From NCBI RefSeq assembly GCF_000422365.1, contig NZ_AULQ01000010.1, positions 1 through 64,000 of the forward strand: DNA of 64,000 nucleotides, written 5' to 3'. The translations under genes and the position numbers were made by a program. Positions 8,497 to 17,468 of the stretch are shown one piece after another. Position 1 is the first letter of the stretch; every line of letters begins with the position of its first letter. The notes under the pieces were generated by a model. It did no database searches. It was not told the origin of the DNA and was given only the letters and a program-made list of their open reading frames with translations. This DNA comes from Mesoflavibacter zeaxanthinifaciens DSM 18436. GTDB lineage: Bacteria > Bacteroidota > Bacteroidia > Flavobacteriales > Flavobacteriaceae.

Positions 8497-8718
8497 CTAA
8501 CGATAATTTATAGGTCGGTCTTCATAAAAATGTTTAAACGTTTTATCGGTTGTATAGTTATCGGTTAACACCTTATAAACCATAACGCCAACTAAAACTT
8601 GACCAATACAAGTTAAATAAAATACCCAATTAAAAGGCATATTCATAGATACCATTATAGTTACGGTAACTAAAAGCATGGTAGTAATTGCTACCCAAAA
8701 TAATACTGGAATTTTCAT
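8497..8718 (-). CDS. Small two-helix membrane protein of unknown function
   Basis: 73 residues with two predicted membrane helices (about 5-24 'VLFWVAITTMLLVTVTIMVS' and 30-50 'WVFYLTCIGQVLVGVMVYKVL'). A charged tail 'DNYTTDKTFKHFYEDRPINYR', probably cytoplasmic, follows. It begins with ATG and reads in the same direction as the DUF2797 gene upstream of it (56-bp gap). The tail pattern ('FKxFYEDRP') is something I associate with small hypothetical proteins of Flavobacteriaceae, but I cannot name a family. Composition matches its neighbours. Expression is not proven; the clean start and hydrophobic pattern support a real gene. Confidence 0.7.
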   Translation of the reverse strand: MKIPVLFWVAITTMLLVTVTIMVSMNMPFNWVFYLTCIGQVLVGVMVYKVLTDNYTTDKTFKHFYEDRPINYR

Positions 8719-8774
8719 AATTGTAATTTTATTTACAAATTACTAAAAACCAGTGTTTTAATGCGTTAATGTAA

Positions 8775-9569
8775 TTATAAAATAGAAATGTTTACAACGT
8801 AACCTTCGTTACTTCTAATGTTACAAACGGTATCATCTTCAAAAATTAAATATTGACCTTTAATACCTTTTAAAACACCAGTATATGTTTTGGCTTTTTC
8901 AAAATTCAACGATTTTGGTTTTTTAGGATATTGTAAAACCGGGAAGTGTATTTCGGTTTCGCTATTATTTTCAATAAAATAGTCTTTAGCTTCATCTGGT
9001 ATATAAGCTTTCAAACGATCTCTCCATTCTACTAAATTTTCATCTTTAATATCATTTTTAAGCATGGTGCGCCAATTGGTTTTATCGCTAATATGGTCTT
9101 TTAATGCTATTTCTGTAATACCAGCAAGATAGCGGTTTGGGACTTCTACAATTTCAATAGCTTCATGTGCACCTTGATCAATCCATCTTGTTGGGACTTG
9201 CGTTTTTCTGGTAACACCAACTTTAACGTTACTAGAATTAGCTAAGTAAACAATATGTGGTTGTAATTGTACTTTTTTTTCATACTCTAAATCTCGGTCT
9301 TCAATATCTAGATGAGCTTGACTCAATTCGGGTTTCATGATCCATTCTGCAGCTTGAGGAATGTCAAAAAAACAACTTTTGCAAAACCCTTGGCGGTAAA
9401 TGGGTTTATTTAAATGACAGTTTAAACACTCATAACCAACAAATTCAAAAGATATGGTTTTATCTAATAGTTGATTAAAGTTTATAAAGTCGTTTTTAAA
9501 AACCAAATAGTAGGCAATTGGGTCTAAAAACTCGGTTTGCATTTTTGTTAAAACACCTTGGTAGGTCAT
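8775..9569 (-). CDS. DUF2797 domain-containing protein
   Basis: 264 residues matching DUF2797 along the whole length. A zinc-finger-like four-cysteine set (C48xxC51 ... C63xxC66) is followed by 'HIVYLANSSNVKVGVTR' and 'RWIDQGAHEAIEIVEVPNRYLAGITEIALKDHISDKTNWRTML'. The latter region resembles a GIY-YIG-like core ('YLANSxxVKVGVTR'), which would suggest nucleic-acid contact, but no function is established for the family. It is divergent from the GH3-like gene with only 43 bp between the two start codons, so the two promoters must overlap. No oddity in length or composition. Confidence 0.85.
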   Translation of the reverse strand: MTYQGVLTKMQTEFLDPIAYYLVFKNDFINFNQLLDKTISFEFVGYECLNCHLNKPIYRQGFCKSCFFDIPQAAEWIMKPELSQAHLDIEDRDLEYEKKVQLQPHIVYLANSSNVKVGVTRKTQVPTRWIDQGAHEAIEIVEVPNRYLAGITEIALKDHISDKTNWRTMLKNDIKDENLVEWRDRLKAYIPDEAKDYFIENNSETEIHFPVLQYPKKPKSLNFEKAKTYTGVLKGIKGQYLIFEDDTVCNIRSNEGYVVNISIL

Positions 9570-9612
9570 AAAAAAAAGTATTATTTTTAAAACTTTAAAG
9601 ATACAAATTACT

Positions 9613-11127
9613 ATGCCAATTCCTCTTGTTAATTCTATTGCATCTTGGTTTTTAAAGAAACGTTTTCATCAAATAGAGTTGTTTTTAAAGTATCCAAACG
9701 AAGTACAACAAGAGTTGTTATCTAGCCTTATAGATATTTCTAAAGACACAGAAGTAGGTAAGAAGTATGACTTTTTTTCAATAAAAAATTATAAAACTTT
9801 TGCTGATCGTGTTCCGATTTCTTCCTATGAAGATATACAAGATGATATAGAGCGCGCACGTAAAGGCGAGTCTAATATTTTTTGGCCAAAACCTATTAAG
9901 TGGTTTGCAAAATCTAGTGGTACTACTAATTCTAAAAGTAAATTTATACCTGTTAGTATGGATAGCTTAGAAGACTGTCATTATGCTGCTAGTAAAGATT
10001 TGCTATGTATGTATCTTAATAATAATGAAGATTCTCAGCTTTTTACAGGTAAAAGTTTAAGGTTAGGAGGAAGTAAAGAATTATACAAAGAAAATGGTAC
10101 TGCGTTTGGAGATTTAAGTGCTATTTTAATAGATAATATGCCATTTTGGGCAGAATTTAGTAGTACACCAAGCAATAAAGTAAGTTTGTTAAGCGAGTGG
10201 GAAACTAAAATGGCAGCAATAGTTGATGAAACGATAGAGGATAACGTAACAAGTCTTGCTGGTGTGCCAAGTTGGATGTTGGTTTTGCTTAACAATATTT
10301 TAGATAAAACAGGAAAAAATAGCATTTTTGATGTTTGGCCAAACCTAGAAGTTTACTTTCATGGAGGTGTAAGTTTTAATCCTTATATAGAACAATATCG
10401 AGCTATTCTTCCGAAGAAAGAATTTAAGTATTACGAGATTTATAATGCTTCTGAAGGGTTTTTTGCTATACAAGATCAAAATTACTCTGGCGATTTATTA
10501 TTAATGCTAGATTATGGGATTTTTTACGAGTTTATCCCAATGGATACTTATGGTACAAAAGATGAAAAAGTAATACCGTTAAGCGAGGTAGAGCTAAATA
10601 AAAACTATGCAGTTATAATTACTACAAATGCAGGTTTATGGCGTTATAAGATAGGTGATACCGTAAGGTTTGTATCTATTAATCCTTATAGAATAAAAGT
10701 GTCTGGACGTACAAAACATCATATTAATGTGTTTGGAGAAGAGTTAATTATAGAAAATGCAGAAGATGCACTAAAAAAGGTGTGTAAAAAAACTCAGTCA
10801 GAAATTAAAGATTATACAGCTGCACCAATATTTATGGAAGGTAAGGAAAAAGGTGCGCACGAATGGTTAATAGAGTTTAAAACTCCTCCAAAAGATATTA
10901 ATTATTTTAGTGAGTTGTTTGATAATGCATTAAAAAGCTTAAATTCAGATTACGAAGCTAAGCGTTATAATAATATGACGTTGAACAAGCCTAAAATTAA
11001 TGTAGCTAGAGAAAATTTATTTTACGATTGGCTTAAGAAAAATAATAAACTAGGAGGACAACATAAAGTGCCAAGATTGTCTAATACACGCCAGTATATA
11101 GACGAATTATTATCTATCAATAATTAA
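9613..11127 (+). CDS. GH3 auxin-responsive promoter family protein (adenylate-forming)
   Basis: 504 residues homologous to the plant GH3 acyl-adenylating enzymes. Motifs seen: 'WFAKSSGTTNSKSKFIPVS' (phosphate-binding loop), 'YFHGGVSFNPY', 'YYEIYNASEGFFAIQ', 'LWRYKIGDTVRF' and 'VSGRTKHHINVFGEELI'. In plants GH3 proteins conjugate amino acids to hormones. Flavobacterial members are conserved but their substrates are unknown, so I infer only an acyl-adenylate ligase-like reaction. The length is slightly shorter than plant members. It is transcribed alone, divergent from DUF2797. Its likely terminator lies about 120 bp beyond the stop, leaving a long 3' tail that could instead be a separate small RNA. 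Confidence 0.88.
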   Translation: MPIPLVNSIASWFLKKRFHQIELFLKYPNEVQQELLSSLIDISKDTEVGKKYDFFSIKNYKTFADRVPISSYEDIQDDIERARKGESNIFWPKPIKWFAKSSGTTNSKSKFIPVSMDSLEDCHYAASKDLLCMYLNNNEDSQLFTGKSLRLGGSKELYKENGTAFGDLSAILIDNMPFWAEFSSTPSNKVSLLSEWETKMAAIVDETIEDNVTSLAGVPSWMLVLLNNILDKTGKNSIFDVWPNLEVYFHGGVSFNPYIEQYRAILPKKEFKYYEIYNASEGFFAIQDQNYSGDLLLMLDYGIFYEFIPMDTYGTKDEKVIPLSEVELNKNYAVIITTNAGLWRYKIGDTVRFVSINPYRIKVSGRTKHHINVFGEELIIENAEDALKKVCKKTQSEIKDYTAAPIFMEGKEKGAHEWLIEFKTPPKDINYFSELFDNALKSLNSDYEAKRYNNMTLNKPKINVARENLFYDWLKKNNKLGGQHKVPRLSNTRQYIDELLSINN

Positions 11128-11244
11128 ACATGTTTTAAATCAGTTAATTGGTGTTATCTAATTTGGATATTAACAAAAAATTAACTACATTTAGAAAGCT
11201 ATTAATCTGACTTAGGGGAAACGTCAAATTAACATTTAATTTGA

Positions 11245-11287
11245 AAACCACTTTATATTTGTAAATGTATAAAGTGGTTTTTTTATT
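11245..11287 (+). terminator. Strong intrinsic terminator, plus strand
   Basis: A stem AAACCACTTTATA/TATAAAGTGGTTT (11245-11257 with 11268-11280) and a 10-base loop are followed by T8. It ends transcription coming from the GH3-like gene or from a small RNA in the 118 bp between. Confidence 0.88.
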
Positions 11288-11294
11288 ATGTATA

Positions 11295-11321
11295 AAAAAA
11301 CCACTCAAAACGTGAGTGGTT
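11295..11321 (-). terminator. Intrinsic terminator of the clpP-clpX unit
   Basis: Stem ACCACTCA/TGAGTGGT (11300-11307, 11313-11320) with an A7 run on the left that reads as T7 on the minus strand. It sits 30 bp after the clpX stop. Confidence 0.85.
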
Positions 11322-11350
11322 TAATTTTATTTAAAAAGTGTGTTCTTATT

Positions 11351-12583
11351 TTAAGATACAGCTTTTAGTTTTTTAAGTTTTGTTTTACTTAGCTTTTCTT
11401 CTGCGTAAGATTTAGTTACACTAAACTTTTTAGTCTCACTTCCTGGTAGCTCAAACATTGCGTCTGTTAAAATCTCTTCACATAAGCTACGTAAACCTCT
11501 AGCTCCTAACTTGTATTCTATTGCTTTTTCTACAATATAATCTAAAGCGCCATCTGTAATGTTAAGCTCTATTTCGTCCATTTCAAACAGTTTTTTGTAT
11601 TGTTTGATAATGGCATTTTTTGGCTCTGTTAAAATAGCTCTTAAGGTCTTTTCGTCTAAAGGATCCATGTAAGTTAAGACAGGTAATCTACCAATAATTT
11701 CTGGTATTAAACCAAAGTCTTTTAAATCTTTAGGGATGATGTATTGTAACAAGTTATTTTGGTCAACAACTTCTTCTTTAATAGAAGCGCTATAACCTAC
11801 AGCTTGCATGTTTAAACGTTTAGAAATAACACGTTCTATACCATCAAAAGCTCCACCAGCTATAAATAAGATGTTTTCTGTGTTTACTTCTATAAATTTT
11901 TGATCAGGATGCTTACGTCCTCCTTTTGGTGGTACATTAACTACTGTTCCTTCTAAAAGCTTTAATAATGCTTGTTGTACGCCTTCACCAGATACATCTC
12001 TTGTAATTGAAGGGTTATCACTTTTACGTGCTATTTTATCAATTTCATCTATAAAAACAATACCTTTTTCTGCTTTATCAAGATTGTAATCTGCTGCTTG
12101 TAATAGTCTAGTTAAAATACTTTCTACATCTTCACCAACGTAACCAGCTTCTGTAAGAACAGTAGCGTCTACTATAGCTAATGGTACATTTAACATTCTG
12201 GCAACTGTTTTTGCCATTAATGTTTTTCCTGTACCGGTTTGTCCTACCATAACAATATTTGATTTTTGTATATCAATATCGTCATTGCTTGCTGGTTGTA
12301 ACAAACGTTTGTAATGGTTGTATACAGCTACAGACATTACTTTTTTTGTGTATTCTTGTCCAATAATGTATTGATCAAGAAACGTTTTAATCTGTAATGG
12401 TTTTTTTAGCATTAGCTCTGCCGATAAACCATTGTCTTCGTTTTGTTTAGATTCTTCTATAACAATGCCATGAGCTTGTTCTATACATCTATCGCATATA
12501 TGAGCATCTAAACCAGCAATTAATAAATTTGTTTCTGGCTTTTTCCTACCACAAAATGAACACTCTAATTCTTCTTTTGCCAT
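11351..12583 (-). CDS. clpX: ATP-dependent Clp protease ATP-binding subunit ClpX
   Basis: 410 residues. An N-terminal zinc-binding domain has C8xxC11 and C30xxC33. The AAA+ module shows Walker A G114-QTGTGK-T121 ('VGQTGTGKT'), Walker B '[12 protein letters not shown]', the pore-loop region '[14 protein letters not shown]' and sensor/arginine elements near '[23 protein letters not shown]'. ClpX is the unfoldase that feeds tagged proteins to ClpP in the cytoplasm. clpP lies immediately upstream (15-bp gap) on the same strand, and trigger factor before that: the classic tig-clpP-clpX order. Full length, no defects. Transcription ends at a clear terminator. Confidence 0.98.
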   Translation of the reverse strand: MAKEELECSFCGRKKPETNLLIAGLDAHICDRCIEQAHGIVIEESKQNEDNGLSAELMLKKPLQIKTFLDQYIIGQEYTKKVMSVAVYNHYKRLLQPASNDDIDIQKSNIVMVGQTGTGKTLMAKTVARMLNVPLAIVDATVLTEAGYVGEDVESILTRLLQAADYNLDKAEKGIVFIDEIDKIARKSDNPSITRDVSGEGVQQALLKLLEGTVVNVPPKGGRKHPDQKFIEVNTENILFIAGGAFDGIERVISKRLNMQAVGYSASIKEEVVDQNNLLQYIIPKDLKDFGLIPEIIGRLPVLTYMDPLDEKTLRAILTEPKNAIIKQYKKLFEMDEIELNITDGALDYIVEKAIEYKLGARGLRSLCEEILTDAMFELPGSETKKFSVTKSYAEEKLSKTKLKKLKAVS

Positions 12584-12598
12584 TATTAATTTTAATTT

Positions 12599-13276
12599 TT
12601 ACTCGCCTCTTGTTAAGATTTCGTCAATCATTCCGTACTCTTTAGCTTTATCAGCTTTCATCCAATAATCACGGTCACTATCATTGTAAACCTTATCGTA
12701 ATCTTGTCCAGAATGTTTACTTATTATTTTATATAATTCTTCTTTTAAAGTAAGAATTTCTCTTGCAGTAATCTCAATATCACTAGCCTGTCCTTGTGCA
12801 CCTCCTAATGGTTGGTGAATCATAACACGTGAATGTGGTAAACCACTACGTTTTCCTTTTTCTCCTGCACATAATAATACTGCTCCCATAGATGCTGCCA
12901 TACCTGTACAAATAGTAGCTACGTCTGGTTTAATAAATTGCATAGTATCATAAATGCCTAATCCAGCATAAACACTACCACCTGGAGAGTTAATATATAT
13001 TTGAATATCTTTATTAGCGTCTGTGCTTTCTAAGAATAATAATTGTGCTTGTATAATGTTTGCAACTTGGTCATTTATGCCTGTTCCTAAAAAGATAATA
13101 CGATCCATCATTAAACGAGAAAACACATCGAAGATAGCAATATTCATCTGGCGCTCTTCAATAATATTAGGTGTTAAATTAGTTGGATACATACTACTAA
13201 CAATTTTGTTGTAGTAATTACTGTTTATCCCTTGGTCTTTTATTGCAAACTTTTCAAATTCTTTTCCGAAATCCAT
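12599..13276 (-). CDS. clpP: ATP-dependent Clp protease proteolytic subunit ClpP
   Basis: 225 residues with the serine-protease motif '[11 protein letters not shown]' (S129) and the histidine motif '[11 protein letters not shown]' (H154). The third triad residue, Asp, is expected near '[10 protein letters not shown]'. ClpP forms two stacked heptamer rings that degrade proteins delivered by ClpX. The ATG at 13276 was chosen: the longer frame begins with TTG at 13333, inside the stem of a hairpin, and adds unrelated residues. The ~30-residue N-terminal extension before the conserved core is usual in Bacteroidetes ClpP as far as I recall. clpX follows at once. Confidence 0.97.
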   Translation of the reverse strand: MDFGKEFEKFAIKDQGINSNYYNKIVSSMYPTNLTPNIIEERQMNIAIFDVFSRLMMDRIIFLGTGINDQVANIIQAQLLFLESTDANKDIQIYINSPGGSVYAGLGIYDTMQFIKPDVATICTGMAASMGAVLLCAGEKGKRSGLPHSRVMIHQPLGGAQGQASDIEITAREILTLKEELYKIISKHSGQDYDKVYNDSDRDYWMKADKAKEYGMIDEILTRGE

Positions 13277-13307
13277 AGTTGTAAATAATATTTTTTTAAA
13301 TAAAATT

Positions 13308-13338
13308 AGGCGTTGTTTATAGTGATAAAACAACGCCT
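13308..13338 (-). terminator. Hairpin between tig and clpP, probable terminator or attenuator
   Basis: A perfect 11-bp stem AGGCGTTGTTT/AAACAACGCCT (13308-13318, 13328-13338) encloses a 9-base loop. On the minus strand it is followed by TAATTTTATTT, a weak T-rich tail. It lies 68 bp after the tig stop and 32 bp before the clpP start, so it could partly uncouple tig from clpPX or cap the clpP message. Confidence 0.6.
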
Positions 13339-13405
13339 AAAGATAATGATTATTTTGTTAAACCTATACTAAAGAAACTATTGCTTTTTAAGGTTTAAAA
13401 AGGGT

Positions 13406-14734
13406 TTACTTATCTCCGTAAACTTCTTTTACAAACTTATCGTAAGATAATTCTTTAGTTTTGATGTTGGCTTCTTCTTTATATAACTCTAAAAGTTTTT
13501 GGCTAACAACTTGTTCAGAAATTCGTCTTACTTCATCTTGATTAGATAATACGCGTGCTGCAATATCATCTAATTCTTTCTCTGAAGGGTTTAATTGTCC
13601 AAACTGTGCCATTTGCATTTTAATCATGTTTTTGGCGTTGCTTTTTACGTCTTCAAAATCTACTTTTAAACCATGTTTTTCCATGATTTTTGCTTCGATT
13701 AATTGGTAACGTAGGCTTTTTTCTGACTTTTCGTACTCTTCTTTAGCAGTAGCTTCATCCATTTCTTTTTCACCAGAAACTTGCATCCATTTTGTTAAGA
13801 ATTCTGCCGGTAAATCAAATTTTGTGTTGTCTACTAAATATTCGGTAACGTCGTTTAATAGTTTTTGATCAGATTGCTGTACGAATTGCTTTTCTGCATC
13901 TTCTTTAATCTTTTCTTTTAATTCGGTTACAGATTTTACGGTGTCTTTTCCAAATAACTTATCAAATAACTCTTGGTCTAAATCTGCTAATTCACGTTTG
14001 TTAATTTCAGTAATTGTAAACGTTACTTCAATGTCTAAACCATGAGCATCATCATGAGATACTTTTAAAGCATGCATTAACTCGTGATCATCTTCGTAAA
14101 GACCTTTAGTCTTTAAAGTGATTACATCACCAACTTTAGCGCCGATAAATTTCTTCTCGGTAGTTTTTCCTTTAAACTTGTCTAAAGTTAAAGTTACAGT
14201 GTTGTCAATGTCTTTGTCTTCGTTTTTGAAAGTACCGGTAATTTCGCTATCTTTTTCAACAGTGTCTTGAGATACTATTTTACCGTATTGTTTTTGGATA
14301 CGCTCTATTTGCTCATCTATCATTTTATCATCTGCAACGATATTGTAGTGCGTAATTGCTTTTTTGCTTTTAATATCTACAGAAAATTCTGGAGCTAAAC
14401 CTAATTCAAATTCAAAAGAAAAATTATCTCCATCCCAATCAATATCATCTTGTTGTTTTGGTAAAGGTTGTCCTAAAACATCAAGTTTTTCTTCTGTTAA
14501 GTATTTATTTAATGCATCTTGAAGTAATTTATTTACTTCGTCTACTAATACAGCTTTACCGTATTGTTTTTTTACCATTCCCATTGGTACATGACCTTTT
14601 CTAAATCCAGGAATGTTAGCTGTTTTACGGTAATCTGATAAGATTTTTTCTACTTTATCACTATAGTCTTCTTTAGCGATATCTACTTTTACTACAGCAT
14701 TTAATGCATCAATGTTTTCTCTTGTAATATTCAT
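13406..14734 (-). CDS. tig: Trigger factor
   Basis: 442 residues with the ribosome-binding N-domain (about 1-110), where the signature loop reads 'IPGFRKGHVPMGMVKKQYG'. A middle PPIase-like region and the helical C-terminal chaperone arms follow. Trigger factor docks at the ribosome exit tunnel and shields nascent chains; in many organisms it also turns proline bonds. The middle domain here ('IVSQDTVEKDSEITGTFKNEDKDID...') is divergent from the canonical FKBP fold, as is common in Bacteroidetes, so PPIase activity is doubtful. It heads the tig-clpP-clpX group. A terminator upstream separates it from the holin-like gene. Confidence 0.95.
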   Translation of the reverse strand: MNITRENIDALNAVVKVDIAKEDYSDKVEKILSDYRKTANIPGFRKGHVPMGMVKKQYGKAVLVDEVNKLLQDALNKYLTEEKLDVLGQPLPKQQDDIDWDGDNFSFEFELGLAPEFSVDIKSKKAITHYNIVADDKMIDEQIERIQKQYGKIVSQDTVEKDSEITGTFKNEDKDIDNTVTLTLDKFKGKTTEKKFIGAKVGDVITLKTKGLYEDDHELMHALKVSHDDAHGLDIEVTFTITEINKRELADLDQELFDKLFGKDTVKSVTELKEKIKEDAEKQFVQQSDQKLLNDVTEYLVDNTKFDLPAEFLTKWMQVSGEKEMDEATAKEEYEKSEKSLRYQLIEAKIMEKHGLKVDFEDVKSNAKNMIKMQMAQFGQLNPSEKELDDIAARVLSNQDEVRRISEQVVSQKLLELYKEEANIKTKELSYDKFVKEVYGDK

Positions 14735-14784
14735 TATAAATGGTATAAAGCCTTTTTAAAGGCATTTAACACTTGTTTTAATTT

Positions 14785-14822
14785 AAAAAGGAGTGCAAAA
14801 GTACTACTTTTTTACACTCCAA
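14785..14822 (-). terminator. Intrinsic terminator after the holin-like gene
   Basis: Long imperfect stem with GGAGTG/CACTCC at its base (14790-14795, 14815-14820) and AAAAGTA/TACTTTT above. On the minus strand it is followed by T5. It isolates tig from the upstream minus-strand genes. Confidence 0.8.
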
Positions 14823-14861
14823 CCAATTTTTTAAGCTGTTGTATTTCAGAGTTTTTTGTGT

Positions 14862-15215
14862 TTACTCAGATTTCATGTCTGATTTTAATAAAGATTGTAA
14901 AAACCACTGTAAAATTGAGAGTAAAACACTAAATAAAATGGCTGTCCATATGCTTGAAACGGCAAAACCGTCTATAAATTTATCTGCTAATAAAATTATA
15001 AGTCCATTTATTACAAAAAGGAATAATCCTAACGTTAAAATAGTAGCAGGTAATGTTAATAAAACTAAGATGGGTTTTACTAATAGATTTAAAACAGCTA
15101 ATACCAATGCTACAATAATAGCTGTAATATAACTGTCTACACTTACGCCATTTAAGATGTGTGCTAGGACAAAAACAGCAACAGCGTTAAGTAAAAGTCT
15201 AAGAATTTGATTCAT
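14862..15215 (-). CDS. Phage holin family (superfamily IV) membrane protein
   Basis: 117 residues with four closely spaced membrane helices ('LLLNAVAVFVLAHILNGV', 'AIIVALVLAVLNLLVKPILVLL', 'TLGLFLFVINGLIILLAD', 'IWTAILFSVLLSILQWFL'). The NxxVKP-like turn after helix 2 is typical of Pfam Phage_holin_4_2 (DUF360). Despite the family name there is no phage around it; chromosomal members are common small membrane proteins of unknown role. It is on the same strand as, and 22 bp downstream of, the esterase and pdxJ genes, so it is probably the third gene of their operon. A terminator follows. Confidence 0.85.
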   Translation of the reverse strand: MNQILRLLLNAVAVFVLAHILNGVSVDSYITAIIVALVLAVLNLLVKPILVLLTLPATILTLGLFLFVINGLIILLADKFIDGFAVSSIWTAILFSVLLSILQWFLQSLLKSDMKSE

Positions 15216-15237
15216 AAATTAAGTATTAAGAGTTGTT

Positions 15238-15999
15238 CTAATTTACAAAATTAATTACAGCTTCGTAGAATTGTTCTGGGTTTTCTGCATGTAGCCAATG
15301 CCCTGCGTTTGTAATTGTTATTATATTGGCTTTAGGGAATTGTCTTTTTATAATAGCTTCATCTTGTGTGCCAATATATTCGCTTTTATCACCTTTTAAG
15401 AATAATGTGCTTTTGTCGAATTTAAAATGAAGTGGAAGCGCCTCGCCAACTTCACTAACATTTTCAGTAAGTGCTTCAAGATTTATCCTAAAGGCAAGTT
15501 TTCCTTTTTCTTTCCAATATAAATTTTTAAGTAAAAATTGTCTAACACTAACCTGTGGGATATAATTTGCTAATTGCTTATCTGCAGCACCACGACTTTT
15601 AATTTCTTTAAAATCAAAACTATTTAATCCAGATAAAATCGTGTCGTGATGTATAGGGTAAAATCTAGGTGAAATATCTGCAACTATCAAGTGGCTAACT
15701 AGTTCTGGATATTTGCTAGCAAAAAACATAGCGGTTTTGCCGCCCATAGAATGTCCTAAAACAATAGCTTCTTTAATATTATGATGATCAAAATACTGCT
15801 TTAAATCTTCAGATAATGCTTCGTAATGATGGTCTGGACTATGAAAACTCCTACCGTGATTACGTTGGTCTATCAGGTGGACTTCAAAACTTTCTGCAAA
15901 TTGATTCCCTAAAGTTTTCCAGTTATCACTCATGCCTAAAAAACCATGAAGGATCACAAATGGTTTGCCTTGACCTAGTATTTGTGAATGTAAAATCAT
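15238..15999 (-). CDS. Alpha/beta-fold hydrolase (YbfF-like esterase)
   Basis: 253 residues with an oxyanion 'HGFLG' near residue 18, the nucleophile elbow 'GHSMGG' (S84) and the catalytic histidine in 'NAGHWLHAENPEQF'. The Asp is probably in 'FLKGDKSEYI'. The 'DQRNHGRS' stretch is typical of the YbfF/acyl-CoA-ester type of esterase. The reaction is hydrolysis of a small ester or thioester; the physiological substrate is unknown. Its ATG directly follows the pdxJ stop (TAA-ATG without gap), so translation is coupled. The same gene pair recurs in Flavobacteriaceae as far as I recall, which suggests co-regulation but not a shared pathway. Confidence 0.9.
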   Translation of the reverse strand: MILHSQILGQGKPFVILHGFLGMSDNWKTLGNQFAESFEVHLIDQRNHGRSFHSPDHHYEALSEDLKQYFDHHNIKEAIVLGHSMGGKTAMFFASKYPELVSHLIVADISPRFYPIHHDTILSGLNSFDFKEIKSRGAADKQLANYIPQVSVRQFLLKNLYWKEKGKLAFRINLEALTENVSEVGEALPLHFKFDKSTLFLKGDKSEYIGTQDEAIIKRQFPKANIITITNAGHWLHAENPEQFYEAVINFVN

Positions 16000-16713
16000 T
16001 TACTTTAGTTTGTTTTTATACATGTTTATTACATTTTCTACACCTAAGTATAAACTTTCTGCAATTAAAGCATGACCAATAGATACTTCTAATAAATTAG
16101 GAATGCTTTGTTTGAAAAATTCTATATTATCTAATGATAAATCATGACCAGCATTAACACCTAAATCTAAACTATCTGCTAATTTTGCACAATCTGCATA
16201 AGGTATTACGGCATCTTTGTTACCTAAGCTGTATTGGTGTGCAAAAGCTTCGGTGTATAATTCAATTCTATCCGTTCCTGTTTCTTTAGCGCCTTCAATT
16301 TGTTTTAAAACCGGATCAACAAAAATGGATGTTCTAATTCCGTTGTTTTTAAACTCCTTAATAACTTCAACTAAAAAATCTTTGTGTTTAATAGTGTCCC
16401 ATCCAGCATTACTTGTAATTGCGTCTATGCTATCAGGTACTAAAGTAACTTGTGTTGGTTTTGTAGTTAATACTAAATCTATAAATTTAGGTATGGGATT
16501 ACCTTCTATATTATACTCTGTATAAACAACAGGTTTTAAATCGTGAGCATCTTGGTATCTTATGTGTCTTTCGTCAGGTCTGGGATGGATAGTGATTCCT
16601 TCTGCACCAAAACGTTGTGTGTCTTTTGCAAATTGAACAACATTTGGTACATCGCCACCACGAGAATTACGTAAAGTAGCAATTTTATTAATATTAACGC
16701 TTAATTTTGTCAT
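16000..16713 (-). CDS. pdxJ: Pyridoxine 5'-phosphate synthase PdxJ
   Basis: 237 residues. PdxJ condenses 1-deoxyxylulose 5-phosphate with 3-amino-2-oxopropyl phosphate in the last step of de novo vitamin B6 synthesis. Family marks seen: 'LSVNINKIATLRNSRGG', 'GAEGITIHPRPDERHI', 'LVPDS' and 'NAGHDLSLDNI', which hold the conserved His and Glu/Asp of the TIM barrel, and the end 'EVSIGHALIAESLYLG'. Full length. It is the first gene of a minus-strand set followed by the esterase and the holin-like protein. A candidate -7 element lies 23 bp upstream of the start. Confidence 0.96.
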   Translation of the reverse strand: MTKLSVNINKIATLRNSRGGDVPNVVQFAKDTQRFGAEGITIHPRPDERHIRYQDAHDLKPVVYTEYNIEGNPIPKFIDLVLTTKPTQVTLVPDSIDAITSNAGWDTIKHKDFLVEVIKEFKNNGIRTSIFVDPVLKQIEGAKETGTDRIELYTEAFAHQYSLGNKDAVIPYADCAKLADSLDLGVNAGHDLSLDNIEFFKQSIPNLLEVSIGHALIAESLYLGVENVINMYKNKLK

Positions 16714-16735
16714 TAACTTAAAGTTTATTTTAACA

Positions 16736-16743
16736 CAAAAATA
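16736..16743 (-). promoter_or_regulatory. Candidate -7 element for pdxJ (TATTTTTG on the minus strand)
   Basis: CAAAAATA on the plus strand reads TATTTTTG, matching the Bacteroidetes TAnnTTTG -7 box, 23 bp before the pdxJ ATG. No clear TTTG -33 box was seen at the right distance, so this is a weak call. Confidence 0.4.
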
Positions 16744-16807
16744 CGAACTCTTAAAGGCTTTTTGTGCTAAAATTTAATTAATTTGCATAAACAAAAAGTT
16801 AAACTAA

Positions 16808-17467
16808 ATGAATCTTTCAGAATACATTTTAAATGATATTAAACCTTTATCAAGTACTGATAAAATAAGCGATTTACAATTGCTGTTTAATCAGTTAACC
16901 TTCTCGCATATACCAATTAAGGATCAAAATGATGTGTATATAGGTTGTGTTTCTGAAAATGATGCACATTGTTTTAAAGGCTCTGAAGTGATAAGCGATA
17001 TAGCGTATTCTGTAGAAGGTTTTTTTGTAAGAGAAGAAACTAACTGGTTAGATGTTTTAGAGGCTTTTGCTCAAAATCATACTAACATAATGCCCGTTTT
17101 AAATAGGAATAATAAATACTTAGGGTATTATGAACTTAATGATGTAATTGGGTTGTTTAATGAAACTCCATTTTTCTCGGCAAATGGAGGGATTTTAATT
17201 GTAGAAAAAGGTATTCAGGATTATTCGTTTAGTGAAATTAGTCAAATTGTAGAGAGTAATAACGGAAGGTTATTAGGTGCTTTTGTCTCTAAACATGAAA
17301 ATGATTTAGCGCAAATTACTTTAAAAATAGGTAATACAGGCTTAAACGATATTATGCAAAGTTTTAGGAGGTATAGCTATAATATAGTTTCAGGTCATGA
17401 AGAAGATACCTATTTAGAAGGCTTGAAAGAACGATCTGATTATTTAAAAAAATATCTAGATATTTAA
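16808..17467 (+). CDS. CBS domain-containing protein with C-terminal ACT-like region
   Basis: 219 residues. Two CBS motifs (about 1-60 and 65-125; 'LLFNQLTFSHIPIKDQNDVYIGCVSENDA' and 'LEAFAQNHTNIMPVLNRNNKYLGYYELNDV') are followed by a ~85-residue region ('GGILIVEKGIQDYSFSEISQIVESNNGRLLGAF') that resembles an ACT-type ligand domain, as in AcuB-like proteins. CBS pairs commonly bind adenine nucleotides. The gene ends one base before the nadK start, so the two are translated together. That hints at a nucleotide-sensing role linked to NAD kinase, but this is inference. Confidence 0.85.
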   Translation: MNLSEYILNDIKPLSSTDKISDLQLLFNQLTFSHIPIKDQNDVYIGCVSENDAHCFKGSEVISDIAYSVEGFFVREETNWLDVLEAFAQNHTNIMPVLNRNNKYLGYYELNDVIGLFNETPFFSANGGILIVEKGIQDYSFSEISQIVESNNGRLLGAFVSKHENDLAQITLKIGNTGLNDIMQSFRRYSYNIVSGHEEDTYLEGLKERSDYLKKYLDI

Positions 17468-17468
17468 G

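Noticed and set aside
13277-13333. Upstream TTG start for clpP
   Set aside because: It would place the start inside a perfect hairpin and add residues not seen in ClpP; the ATG at 13276 fits.
14839-15132. Plus-strand frame opposite the holin-like gene
   Set aside because: The minus strand carries a clear four-helix membrane family protein; the plus frame is its shadow.
14862-15215. Holin-family gene as a sign of a prophage
   Set aside because: No phage structural, integrase or lysis genes surround it; chromosomal members of this family are common.
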